Below are positions 25,633 to 34,368 of a stretch of 41,497 bases of DNA, one piece after another. The first letter of the stretch is position 1. Each line of letters opens with the position of its first letter. This stretch comes from an uncultured Mailhella sp. (lineage in GTDB: Bacteria > Desulfobacterota > Desulfovibrionia > Desulfovibrionales > Desulfovibrionaceae), in assembly GCF_944324615.1 (NCBI RefSeq), contig NZ_CALUWY010000023.1, positions 1-41,497 on the forward strand. The letters run 5' to 3'. The position numbers were made by a program, and so were the translations under genes. The notes beneath the pieces were generated by a model that ran no database searches, was not told the origin of the DNA, and saw nothing but the letters and a program-made list of their open reading frames with translations.

Positions 25633-27102
25633 ATGTTTGGCACCCTTTATTTCTTCGGCTGCTGCGCGCTGCTTGTGGCCGGTTATGCGCTGTACGGCGC
25701 TTTTGTGGAACATGTCTTCGGAGCAGACGGCTCCCGCGAAACTCCCGTCATGACCAGAAGGGACGGTGTGGACTTTGAACCCATGCCCCTCTGGAAGCTC
25801 TATATGAGCCAGATGATCAACATTGCCGGCCTCGGCCCCGTGATCGGCACCATTCTGGGTGCGCTCTACGGCCCCGTAGCCCTGCTTTGGGTGGTCTTCG
25901 GCTCCATTTTCGCCGGAGCGGTGCACGATTACATCGCCGGTATGATTTCCATCAGAGAAGACGGCATAAGCTACCCCGAGATCATCGGCCGCAACCTTGG
26001 CCGGGGCGCCCGCGCCTTCATGGAATGCTTCACCATTCTTTTCATGGTGATGGTGGGTGCCACCTTCGTGCTGGCTCCTGCGGCCCTGCTTGCCGGCATC
26101 TTCCCCCATTTCCTTACCGACCTGTTCCCCTCCGCGCCCACGCTGGCCTGGAGCGTCATCATCTTTGCCTATTATTTCGTTGCCACCATCATTCCCTTTG
26201 ACCGCATCGTCAGCCGCTTTTATCCGGTGGTGGGCGTGCTGCTCATATTCATGGCCTTCGGCCTGATCATCGCCCTCTTCACCCAGGGCTACGAGATACT
26301 GCCGAACACCGACTTCTTCACCAACGTGCATCCCGGCAAGCTCCCGGTGTGGCCGCTCCTGTTCATCACCATCGCCTGCGGCGCCATCAGCGGCTTCCAT
26401 GCCACGCAGTCGCCTCTGCGCGCCCGCTGCATGACCAGTGAAAAGCAGGGCCGCCGCGTGTTCTACGGCGCCATGATCACCGAAGGCGTGCTCGGCCTCA
26501 TCTGGGCGACGCTGGCCCTTTCCTTCTACCCCGACGCGGCCTCCCTTTCCGCGGCCATGGGTCCCAAGGGCGCGCCCACGCTGGTGGTGGAACAGATAGC
26601 CACCACCCTGCTCGGCCCGGTGGGCGGTCTCTTCGCCCTGCTCGGCGTGGTGCTTCTGCCCATAAGCACCGGCGACACGGCCTTCCGCGCCGCACGCTCC
26701 ATGCTGGCCGACCGCTTCCACATCGACCAGAAAAACGTGTACCGGCGCGTGCTCACCGCTCTTCCGCTCTTTGCCGGAGGCGTGGCCCTCACCCTGCTCG
26801 ATTTCCCCATCATCTGGCGTTATTTCGGCTGGGCCAACCAGACCATGTCCTGCGTGAGCCTGTGGGCCTTCTCCGTGTGGCTCGCCCGTCACGGCCGTCT
26901 GCACTGGATCACCACCGTTCCTGCGCTGTTCATGACCACGGTGTGCACGGCCTACATCTGCTATGCCCCCATAGGCTTCAGCCTTTCCATGGAAACCTCC
27001 ACCATCGCGGGCATGGTCGTTTCCCTCGCCTGCCTTGCCCTGTTCCTGCATTTCTGCAGATCCGAACGCCATGCGCCCCTGAGCGCGCAGGCTGCCCGCT
27101 GA
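25633..27102 (+). CDS. cstA: CstA-family peptide/pyruvate-type transporter
   Basis: A 489-residue integral membrane protein of the carbon-starvation CstA family, short form. The N-terminal hydrophobic helix and the family block FVEHVFGADGSRETP are present, followed by DGVDFEPMPLWKLYMSQM, GLGPVIGTILGALYGP and HDYIAGMISIREDG. About a dozen membrane segments can be counted. Family members take up peptides or pyruvate; the substrate here is unknown. The E. coli CstA is about 700 residues, whereas this compact form is common in anaerobes. The start lacks a strong ribosome site (GGATCTGTT) and follows a hairpin, so translation may be structure-controlled. The leader contains tandem repeats. A strong terminator follows. 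Confidence 0.92.
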   Translation: MFGTLYFFGCCALLVAGYALYGAFVEHVFGADGSRETPVMTRRDGVDFEPMPLWKLYMSQMINIAGLGPVIGTILGALYGPVALLWVVFGSIFAGAVHDYIAGMISIREDGISYPEIIGRNLGRGARAFMECFTILFMVMVGATFVLAPAALLAGIFPHFLTDLFPSAPTLAWSVIIFAYYFVATIIPFDRIVSRFYPVVGVLLIFMAFGLIIALFTQGYEILPNTDFFTNVHPGKLPVWPLLFITIACGAISGFHATQSPLRARCMTSEKQGRRVFYGAMITEGVLGLIWATLALSFYPDAASLSAAMGPKGAPTLVVEQIATTLLGPVGGLFALLGVVLLPISTGDTAFRAARSMLADRFHIDQKNVYRRVLTALPLFAGGVALTLLDFPIIWRYFGWANQTMSCVSLWAFSVWLARHGRLHWITTVPALFMTTVCTAYICYAPIGFSLSMETSTIAGMVVSLACLALFLHFCRSERHAPLSAQAAR

Positions 27103-27126
27103 TCGCCCGAAAGGCCCTGATCTGAA

Positions 27127-27160
27127 CGAAAAAGGCCCCTTCAAGGAGGGGCCTTTTTCG
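27127..27160 (+). terminator. Terminator of the cstA-like gene
   Basis: A 13-bp perfect stem, CGAAAAAGGCCCC (27127-27139) with GGGGCCTTTTTCG (27148-27160); the T-tract lies within the stem. It starts 25 bases past the stop. Confidence 0.92.
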
Positions 27161-27195
27161 TGCCTTCCGCAAAAAGCTTGTGTATGCAAAAGAAA

Positions 27196-27231
27196 CATGT
27201 ATCTTTTTCCCATGTTTTCTTATGATACATG
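27196..27231 (+). promoter_or_regulatory. Inverted repeat upstream of the second sigma-54 promoter
   Basis: CATGTATC (27196-27203) and GATACATG (27224-27231) are perfect 8-bp inverted half-sites, 20 bases apart, 38-73 bp upstream of the -24 element. They are a candidate site for an activator (or a repressor) different from the one acting at glnN, because the sequence is unrelated to the TTTTCTACC palindromes. Confidence 0.5.
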
Positions 27232-27268
27232 GCAGATTTTTTTGTGTAATAAAATCAAGCCCATTCTC

Positions 27269-27284
27269 TGGCACGAATATTGCT
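27269..27284 (+). promoter_or_regulatory. Sigma-54 promoter of the beta-hydroxyacid dehydrogenase gene
   Basis: TGGCAC (27269-27274), 5 bases, TTGCT (27280-27284): a full match to the -24/-12 consensus and identical in its fixed positions to the glnN promoter. The expected start near 27296 is about 38 bases before the ATG. Confidence 0.87.
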
Positions 27285-27333
27285 GGTGGCGGAAATGATC
27301 TGACATTCCGCATGACTCAGGGAGAAAGCATCT

Positions 27334-28203
27334 ATGGCGGACATCGCATTCTTCGGCCTCGGCACCATGGGCCTTCCCATGGCCCTCAACCTGCTCAAAG
27401 CAGGGCACACGCTCCACGTCATGCCCTTCAACGGCATCATGGAAGGCCCCCGGGAAGTGGAGCGGCACGGCGGCGTCATTCACCACACGCTGGAAGGCAT
27501 GATGGAAAAGGCGGAATTCATCATCAGCGTCGTGCCCGACGATGATTCCGTGCGCGACATCTACCTCAACGAAGCCATGAAGAACGCCGTCCGTCCCGGC
27601 AGCATCATCATAGAAATGACCTCCTGCTCGCCGGAAGTGGTGCAGGAGGTGGAAGCCTTCTATGCCGACAGAAACGTGGGCGTCATCGACGCGCCCATCA
27701 CCGGCGCGCTGCCCAAGGCCATCGACGGCACCCTGACCATCATGGGCGCAGGAAAGGCGGAATATTTTCAGCGTGCGGAACCGGTGTTCGCCGCCATGGC
27801 CGAAAAGGTGTTCCAGCTCGGCAACGTGGGCAACGGCAAGCTCATCAAGGCCATGACCAACCTTCTCGGCGCGGTGAACCTCGCCGCCGTGGGCGAATTC
27901 TACCGCTTCGCCTCGGCCATGGGCCTGAACATGGAAGAACTTGCGGAAGTGGTGAAGAAGAGCGCGGGCGGCTCCACCCAGTTCGACAGGAACTTCTTCA
28001 AGATGGTGGAGGAAAACTACACGCCCACCTTCACCCTGGCCCTGCTGCGCAAGGACATGGGCATTGCCCTGCAGAGCGCCCGGAAGCATCCGGAACTTTC
28101 CCTGCCCCTTTCCCGCCTGGCCTATGATCTCTACCGTCAGGCCTCGGCCTACGACAGGGACGACTGCAGCTCCATAGCCCGTCTGGACGGCCGGGAAAAG
28201 TAA
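27334..28203 (+). CDS. Beta-hydroxyacid dehydrogenase (3-hydroxyisobutyrate dehydrogenase-like)
   Basis: A 289-residue NAD(P)-dependent dehydrogenase. The dinucleotide site GLGTMG is at residues 8-13, and the substrate-binding DAPITGALPKAIDGTL follows near 118-133. The catalytic lysine lies in GNGKLIKAMTNLL near 170. Family members include 3-hydroxyisobutyrate, tartronate semialdehyde and sulfolactaldehyde-type reductases; the substrate is not decided by these motifs. An AGGGAG ribosome site precedes the ATG. It is a single gene with its own sigma-54 promoter, which implies strict signal-dependent expression rather than housekeeping use, and it ends at a terminator shared with convergent adk. 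Confidence 0.9.
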   Translation: MADIAFFGLGTMGLPMALNLLKAGHTLHVMPFNGIMEGPREVERHGGVIHHTLEGMMEKAEFIISVVPDDDSVRDIYLNEAMKNAVRPGSIIIEMTSCSPEVVQEVEAFYADRNVGVIDAPITGALPKAIDGTLTIMGAGKAEYFQRAEPVFAAMAEKVFQLGNVGNGKLIKAMTNLLGAVNLAAVGEFYRFASAMGLNMEELAEVVKKSAGGSTQFDRNFFKMVEENYTPTFTLALLRKDMGIALQSARKHPELSLPLSRLAYDLYRQASAYDRDDCSSIARLDGREK

Positions 28204-28319
28204 AGCCCCGGGTCTGACCAGGAAGCCTCTCCACCGGAAATGACGGGAGCCGCAGGCCGCCCGCCCGTCTCTTCGCCGGCGCCTCCGGCATGCGCAATGC
28301 CCTCTCTCCTGCATACGAA

Positions 28320-28356
28320 AAGGCCCCGGAACCGCTTTCGGCGGAACCGGGGCCTT
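28320..28356. terminator. Bidirectional hairpin between the dehydrogenase and adk
   Basis: AAGGCCCCGG (28320-28329) pairs with CCGGGGCCTT (28347-28356), with an inner CCGC/GCGG stem. Short A- and T-runs flank it, so it could serve either converging gene. Confidence 0.75.
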
Positions 28357-28379
28357 ATGGCTTCCCTGAAAGGAAACGC

Positions 28380-29051
28380 TTACTTCAGCTTGGAGAGCAG
28401 ATCTTCGCGGATGGCGTCGATGGTGCCGCGGCCGTCCAGCTCGATGTAGCGGGTCACGCCCTTGGCGGCCAGATCCTTGAAATAGTAGGCCGCGGCCAGG
28501 GTGCCGTTCTTGTCGTCGTAGTAGATGTCGTGGCGCTTGTTGATGGCGGCCTCGTCCTGATCGTCGGGACGGGTCTTCAGCGCGCCGCCGCACACGCGGC
28601 AGACATTGCCGTTGGGCTTGATGGCGTCGATGTAGATGTTGTTGGGATGATTGTTGTTGTTCACGCAGAGGCGGCGGCCCATGATGCGGTCACGGGCGAT
28701 GTTGCGGGGCAGAAGGATTTCCACCACATAGTCGAGCTTGAGTCCTTCCTTTTCCAGCGCGTCTTCCAGCTTGCGGGCCTGCTCCATGTTGCGGGGGAAA
28801 CCGTCCAGCAGCCAGCCCTTGTCGCCCTGCGCCTCCAGAATGTCCAGCACCATGGGGATGGTGATGTCATCGGGAACAAGCTCGCCCTTATCAATGTAGG
28901 CTTTGGCCTTTTTGCCCAGTTCCGTGCCATTTCCAATGTGCTGACGGAAAACGGCGCCGGATTCGATGTGCTGAATGCCGTACTTTTCCATGAGAAGAGC
29001 ACCCTGGGTACCCTTGCCGCTGCCGTTGGGGCCAAAAATCAGAATATTCAT
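28380..29051 (-). CDS. adk: Adenylate kinase, metal-binding Desulfovibrio type
   Basis: A 223-residue enzyme interconverting AMP, ADP and ATP. The P-loop GPNGSGKGT is at residues 7-15 and the DGFPRN motif is near 83-88. The LID region carries Cys129, His135, Cys151 and Cys154, giving Cys-X5-His-X15-Cys-X2-Cys. This matches, in spacing and numbering, the metal site I recall for Desulfovibrio gigas adenylate kinase, which binds Zn, Co or Fe. The ATG at 29051 has an AGAGGATT ribosome site; the longer open frame upstream is not needed. It is downstream of the CoA-binding/YkgJ gene by 204 bases and probably has its own promoter. It is a strong taxonomic marker for the window. Confidence 0.97.
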   Translation of the reverse strand: MNILIFGPNGSGKGTQGALLMEKYGIQHIESGAVFRQHIGNGTELGKKAKAYIDKGELVPDDITIPMVLDILEAQGDKGWLLDGFPRNMEQARKLEDALEKEGLKLDYVVEILLPRNIARDRIMGRRLCVNNNNHPNNIYIDAIKPNGNVCRVCGGALKTRPDDQDEAAINKRHDIYYDDKNGTLAAAYYFKDLAAKGVTRYIELDGRGTIDAIREDLLSKLK

Positions 29052-29229
29052 CAGAATCCTCTGGCGCTTTCGCGCGTGAACGCCCCCGGGGTTCCTTCCC
29101 GGCGGGCTTCCTGCGTGGATGCTCCCGGCATACACGCGGAGCGCAGGCATCACAGCGACGCCCGCTCCCATGGTTAACAACCTCATGCCGCGCCAGGCGC
29201 GGCCTACCCCAGTCTGCCGCCGTAGCGGC

Positions 29230-29250
29230 CCCTCCCACCGTGCGGGAGGG
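29230..29250 (-). terminator. Hairpin after the CoA-binding/YkgJ gene
   Basis: CCCTCCC (29230-29236) pairs with GGGAGGG (29244-29250) just past the stop at 29256. There is no T-tract, so its role as terminator is uncertain. A second GC palindrome (GCCGCGCC/GGCGCGGC, around 29190-29205) follows on the same transcript. Confidence 0.4.
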
Positions 29251-29255
29251 AAATA

Positions 29256-30137
29256 TCAGCCCCCGTTCCGGGGCAGTTCCTCTTCCTTCACCACAAGGGC
29301 GCGGCCTTCGTGCAGAATATCGTCGGCCAGAAGCCTGTAGTCCTTCAGATAGCGGTAGCCCTCGCGGGCGAAATCGGCATGGGAGACCTCGCGCAGAATG
29401 CCGGGGCAGTCTTCCCTTGCCATGGCAAAGCTCACCTCATCCACCAGATTGCCCCGGAAAAACGGCCATGCGCGGCATACCGCAGGCCGTGCGGGATGGA
29501 TGGCGCAGCCCCTGCCCGCCCGGAAAAAGAGGCAGAAGCCGTCGTCGCCGCATTTGAGCGTGGGCTTGCCGCCCAGATTTTCGGTATAGCGCGCGAGCAC
29601 CTCTTCGGCCGGAAGGCCGAAATGGGCGCACAGGCGGGGCAGGTCGCGGGGGCCGACCACAATGCCGCCGCGGCCTTCACAGCACTTGCCGCACATGCGG
29701 CAGGAAAAAGCGGGGGAGGATTCGTCGAAAAGCGCGGCGTGCACCGTCTGAAGGCAGCGGTCTTCCACCACCTTCACCCCGGCCTGCGCCATGAGCATGC
29801 CCGCCTCGGGGCTGCGTATGCCCTCCTGCATCCAGAAGATGAGGGGAAGGCGCGGCAGGGAAAGGGTTTCGCGAGCGTGTTCGGGGCAGTACTGCGCCGC
29901 CCGGAAAAGACAGATGATGTCGGGCTGAAAGCCTCTTTCGGGGAGTTCCCTGATGTTGTGCACCGTGGGAATGCCCCATGCCTGCCTGCGTACGGGGTGT
30001 ACGGGCATGACGTTGAAACCGGCATTGAGAAGGTAGCGCCCCACATGGTCCACAGGAGAACCGGGCTTGTCCTTGGCGCCTACGATGGCGATATTCCTTG
30101 CGCGGCCGAGCAGGGCGCGCAGATCGTCGAACAACAT
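29256..30137 (-). CDS. CoA-binding domain fused to a YkgJ-type cysteine cluster
   Basis: A 293-residue two-domain protein. Residues about 1-135 resemble the small CoA-binding Rossmann fold of YccU-type proteins (NIAIVGAKDKPGSPVDHVGRY, FNVMPVHPV, FWMQEGIRSPEAG). From residue 146 comes the YkgJ/UPF0153 cysteine-cluster domain, beginning CRMCGKCC (Cys146, 149, 152, 153) and followed by further cysteines in LKCGDDGFCLFF, GRGCAIH and PAVCRAWPFF. Such domains are predicted to bind Zn or Fe. The start at 30137 has a GGAG ribosome site, and a good promoter lies upstream. The function is unknown; the fusion suggests a metal- or redox-dependent switch acting with CoA or a nucleotide, which is inference. 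Confidence 0.85.
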   Translation of the reverse strand: MLFDDLRALLGRARNIAIVGAKDKPGSPVDHVGRYLLNAGFNVMPVHPVRRQAWGIPTVHNIRELPERGFQPDIICLFRAAQYCPEHARETLSLPRLPLIFWMQEGIRSPEAGMLMAQAGVKVVEDRCLQTVHAALFDESSPAFSCRMCGKCCEGRGGIVVGPRDLPRLCAHFGLPAEEVLARYTENLGGKPTLKCGDDGFCLFFRAGRGCAIHPARPAVCRAWPFFRGNLVDEVSFAMAREDCPGILREVSHADFAREGYRYLKDYRLLADDILHEGRALVVKEEELPRNGG

Positions 30138-30174
30138 GAAAACTCCGCAGAGGCATTCGTCACAAAACGAACAT

Positions 30175-30203
30175 AGTGTAGCCTGCACAGGCATTCTTGG
30201 CAA
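30175..30203 (-). promoter_or_regulatory. Sigma-70 promoter of the CoA-binding/YkgJ gene
   Basis: On the minus strand, TTGCCA (30203-30198), a 17-base spacer and TACACT (30180-30175), about 38 bases before the ATG. Confidence 0.6.
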
Positions 30204-30246
30204 TGGCCTTGTGCGGGGAAAGAGGCGAAAAACCTTGCGCCGGAAC

Positions 30247-30277
30247 AAAAAAACCCCCGTTTCTCACGAAACGGGGG
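30247..30277 (-). terminator. Terminator of the asnS-trmH operon
   Basis: A perfect 10-bp stem (30277-30268 with 30263-30254, CCCCCGTTTC type) with a four-base loop, followed on the minus strand by seven T residues (30253-30247). It lies 110 bases past the methyltransferase stop. Confidence 0.9.
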
Positions 30278-30386
30278 CCTTTTGAACAAGATACGGCACC
30301 CGAAGCGTCTCAAGGTCGTCCGTTCCGGCCCGGAGCACCGGCCGTCGCGAAAAAACGCGGCCTTTTCCGCACTCCGGCCCGACGGC

Positions 30387-30976
30387 TCAGGCCTTGTCCA
30401 GCCATGCGTTCAGGCGCTGCCCGTATTCCTCGTCGCTCCAGAGCCTGCGCTCATACATGCCCGCAAGGGAACGCTGGCGCGAGGCTTCGGCCAGCATGAG
30501 CGCGGAAGCCACGGACACGTTGAAGCTCTGCACCATGCCGTACATGGGGATGTACACCTCCCCGTCCACCATGGGCACCAGTTCCGGGGAAACCCCGGAG
30601 TGCTCGTTGCCCATGATGATGGCCGTGGGCCGCGTGAAATCGTACTCGGTGAGGGGCTTCGACGCGGGGGAACAGCTGGTGGCAAGTATCTGCATGTTCT
30701 GGCCGCGCAGGCATTCCATGAGCTCTTCCTTGCTGGCATGGCGCACGGTGTCCACCCACTTGAAGGCCGAAGCCGAGGTTTTGCGGCTCAGCTGCGGGAA
30801 GGCGCAGCGCGAATAATACAGATGCACCTCCGGCACCCCGAAGGCGTCGCAGCTGCGGTATATGGCCGACACGTTGTGCGGGTCCCACACGTTGTCCATG
30901 ACGAGGGTCAGGCCCTTCTGACGATGGGAAAGCACCCTTTCTATCTTCGCCCTGCGGCGTTCGGTCATGGCGCGCA

Positions 30977-30977
<1 letters not shown>
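30387..30977 (-). CDS. trmH: SpoU/TrmH-family RNA 2'-O-methyltransferase
   Basis: A 196-residue SPOUT methyltransferase. Family motif 1 is NVWDPHNVSAIYRSCDAFG (Asn and Arg of the active site), motif 2 is AIIMGNEHSGVS, and motif 3 is MYGMVQSFNVSVASA, which forms the SAM-binding knot. The short length and the N-terminal RRRAKIERVLSHRQKGLTLVMDN fit tRNA (Gm18) methyltransferase TrmH, but an rRNA target cannot be excluded. Its ATG overlaps the asnS stop by one base (TGATG), so it is translationally coupled to asparaginyl-tRNA synthetase. Both act on tRNA biology. The C-terminal segment is helical, ending RLNAWLDKA. Confidence 0.9.
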
Positions 30978-32362
<1,385 letters not shown>

Positions 32363-32718
32363 GAAATATCTCTCCAGAGAAGGCATGGCGGTTGACGTTG
32401 AACATGCAGAGCGGAGGGCCGCGCCGCCGGAAAAACGTGCCTTTCAAAAAGGGACGCACGTTCCGGAAAACGAAAAGGGCCGCAGAAACGCCCCGCATCC
32501 TGACGGGGTGCAAGCATACGCCATAGAGGCACGCTCTGCAACCGCCGCCCCTCCCGGAAAAACGCGCCTCCTGCACCCGCGCCGGGCGCCGGAGGCAAAA
32601 AAAACGCGCCGACCGCCCTCCCCGCCCACGGCCGGGGCTTGCGGGAGAAGGAAGCTGCCGCTATACTCCCCTTCCGCTCCGGCCCCTGACGGAGCGCGCA
32701 AGAAAATATGAGGAAAAC
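32363..32718. other. Gap between asnS and the yccF-like gene
   Basis: 356 bases separating divergent units. The GC-rich centre has no credible gene on either strand. The yccF-side promoter is listed separately. No clear asnS promoter was recognised. Confidence 0.5.
32639..32667 (+). promoter_or_regulatory. Sigma-70 promoter of the yccF-ydjM pair
   Basis: TTGCGG (32639-32644), a 17-base spacer and TATACT (32662-32667), about 50 bases before the ATG at 32719. Confidence 0.6.
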
Positions 32719-33177
32719 ATGAGCGTTATCGGAAACATTCTCTGGGTCATCTTCGGCGGATGGCTCACGGCCCTGCTCTGGCTTCTGGGCGGGGTGCTCG
32801 CCTGCATAAGCATCATAGGCCTGCCCTTCGGCCGGGCCTGCTTCGTCATGGCGGGCTTTGCCTTCATGCCCTTCGGCTACGAAGCCATCTCCCGCGAGGT
32901 GCTCTACGGCAGGGGCGACATGGGCACCGGGGCTCCGGGCATCATCGGCAACACGCTCTGGTTTCTCCTTGCCGGGTGGTGGATAGCCCTCGGCCATGTG
33001 CTCACGGCCGCAGGACTCGCCCTTTCCATCGTGGGCATTCCCTTTGCCTGGCAGCACCTCAAGCTCGCGCAGCTCGCCCTCTTTCCCATAGGAAAAACCG
33101 TGGTGCCCTGCGACACCGCCGCAGAGGCGCACCGCCGCCGTGCCGCCGAAGATCTGGACAGGAGAAGAAACCCATGA
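32719..33177 (+). CDS. YccF-family inner membrane protein
   Basis: A 152-residue membrane protein with two copies of the YccF domain. The first is at about residues 5-55 (GNILWVIFGGWLTALLWLLGG, then SIIGLPFGRACFVMAGFAFMPFG). The second is at about 72-125 (GNTLWFLLAGWWIALGHVL, then SIVGIPFAWQHLKLAQLALFPIG). Four membrane segments are evident, and a charged C-terminal tail ends AEDLDRRRNP. Family function is not established. The ATG follows GAGGAAAAC. Its stop overlaps the next ATG by four bases (ATGA), implying coupled translation. Confidence 0.92.
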   Translation: MSVIGNILWVIFGGWLTALLWLLGGVLACISIIGLPFGRACFVMAGFAFMPFGYEAISREVLYGRGDMGTGAPGIIGNTLWFLLAGWWIALGHVLTAAGLALSIVGIPFAWQHLKLAQLALFPIGKTVVPCDTAAEAHRRRAAEDLDRRRNP

Positions 33178-33644
33178 AATGGATCACCCATCAGAGCGTG
33201 GCGCTCATGGCCGCCTTTTCCGCCGGTTTCCCCCTTGCGGGCATTGCCGCCGCATGGGCCGGTTCCGTGGTGCCCGACATGCTCGACCAGCGGGCCGCAA
33301 GCCGCGCCTGCTTCAAGCAGAGAAAATTCAATCAGGTGCACCGCCGCTCCTCGCACTGGTTCGGCTGGTGGCTGGCGCTGTGGGCATGGGCGCTCACCGG
33401 ACAGCTCGGTCCCCTGCCCGACGCCCTGGTGGGGGGCTTCGGCTTCGGCGCGCTCACCCATGTGTTCCTCGACATGTGCACCTCGCACGGCGTTCCCCTG
33501 CTGCCCTTCGGCAAAAAACGCTTTTCCCTGAAAATATGCAGCACCGGAAGCTTCGGGGAATACGCCATACTCATCATGTGCGTGCTGGTGTTCTGGATAG
33601 CCAAGAGGCCCGAACTTCTGCATTTTCATGTGCCGCTGTATTAG
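33174..33644 (+). CDS. YdjM-like membrane-bound metal-dependent hydrolase family
   Basis: A 156-residue membrane protein similar to the YdjM family (predicted membrane-bound metal-dependent hydrolases, some LexA-regulated in enterobacteria). It shows the family signs THQSVALMAAFSAG near the N-terminus, VVPDMLDQ (Asp), RRSSHWFGWWLALWAW (His) and LTHVFLDMCTSHGVPLLPFG, with several His and Asp residues placed at membrane borders. The start overlaps the yccF-like stop (ATGA) and has a GGAGAAG ribosome site. The family's substrate is unknown. No LexA-type site was recognised in this unit's promoter region. Confidence 0.85.
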   Translation: MKWITHQSVALMAAFSAGFPLAGIAAAWAGSVVPDMLDQRAASRACFKQRKFNQVHRRSSHWFGWWLALWAWALTGQLGPLPDALVGGFGFGALTHVFLDMCTSHGVPLLPFGKKRFSLKICSTGSFGEYAILIMCVLVFWIAKRPELLHFHVPLY

Positions 33645-34203
33645 CGCCCCTCCCTGCCGGGCGCGGCAGGCCCTTTCCCCTGCCCCCTTTTTCCGGGAGA
33701 CAGGCCTCTGGGGAAACGCCGTGCCCTGCCCCATTCCGCGCCCCTGCGCGCCCCCCTTCAGGGCGGATGAACGGAACCTGTTCCGTACCTCCGCCCTTTT
33801 TCTCAACTTCTTCTGAAAAAACAGCCGGTACCCGCAAAAAATCCATGCTGTTTCCGGCCGCGCACACGCTCTTTTTCCCTGTGCTGCGACATGCGCGCGC
33901 CTTTGAAATATGATATAAAAATAATAAAAAAATATTAATAAAATGTTAAAACATTCTGAAGTTCAGAAGAACTTCGGCACCTGAGAAAAAGCAGGATTTC
34001 CCGGAAAAAACGCATGGCCTTCCCCTTGTGCGGAAATCACGTTCCATGCCCATAATACATGTATTCCGTGCATAAAAATTCTCATACATGACATGCATCC
34101 GTGCACAACAGTGCTTGTGCAGCCGTTTTTTCTCAATATATATGATCCATGCATCACCTATCCGTTTTTCATGATTAATACTGCAATTAATATCATATTT
34201 ATG

Positions 34204-34231
34204 TTGATTACTATTCCTGCGATAGTATCAA
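34204..34231 (+). promoter_or_regulatory. Inverted repeat, candidate operator of the kinase-fold gene
   Basis: TTGATTACTAT (34204-34214) and ATAGTATCAA (34222-34231) form an imperfect palindrome with one bulged base, about 58 bp upstream of the -35 element. Confidence 0.35.
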
Positions 34232-34288
34232 TATATTTCATACAAACAACATAAATAAAAATACATGACTCTTTTTCATGAAGACATA

Positions 34289-34317
34289 TTGACAAAACAG
34301 TATTTAAAAAAAATAAT
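34289..34317 (+). promoter_or_regulatory. Sigma-70 promoter of the kinase-fold gene
   Basis: Consensus TTGACA (34289-34294), a 17-base AT-rich spacer and AATAAT (34312-34317, five of six consensus bases). The leader before the ATG at 34369 would be about 45 bases. Confidence 0.78.
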
Positions 34318-34368
34318 CCTGATTCTCTTCAGCGTCATAACCATATACACAGACATGCAGGGTAAACC

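Larger units (their letters stand above)
33645..34368 (+). other. AT-rich intergenic region before the kinase-fold gene
   Basis: 724 bases without a gene. The first 250 are GC-rich like the chromosome. From about 33905 the composition changes sharply to AT-rich, continuing into the next gene. Features in the AT-rich part are overlapping palindromes (33954-33975), a perfect 12-bp palindrome AATACATGTATT (34054-34065), recurring ATACATG motifs, an inverted repeat at 34204-34231 and a strong promoter (34289-34317). Confidence 0.6.

Noticed and set aside
25178..25753. 191-codon plus-strand frame in the cstA leader
   Set aside because: It overlaps the start of the CstA-family gene in another frame, crosses the tandem repeats and has no ribosome site or domain.
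33905..34368. AT-rich region considered as an insertion-sequence remnant or attachment site
   Set aside because: No transposase or integrase remnant, no tRNA and no flanking direct repeats were found; only composition suggests transfer.
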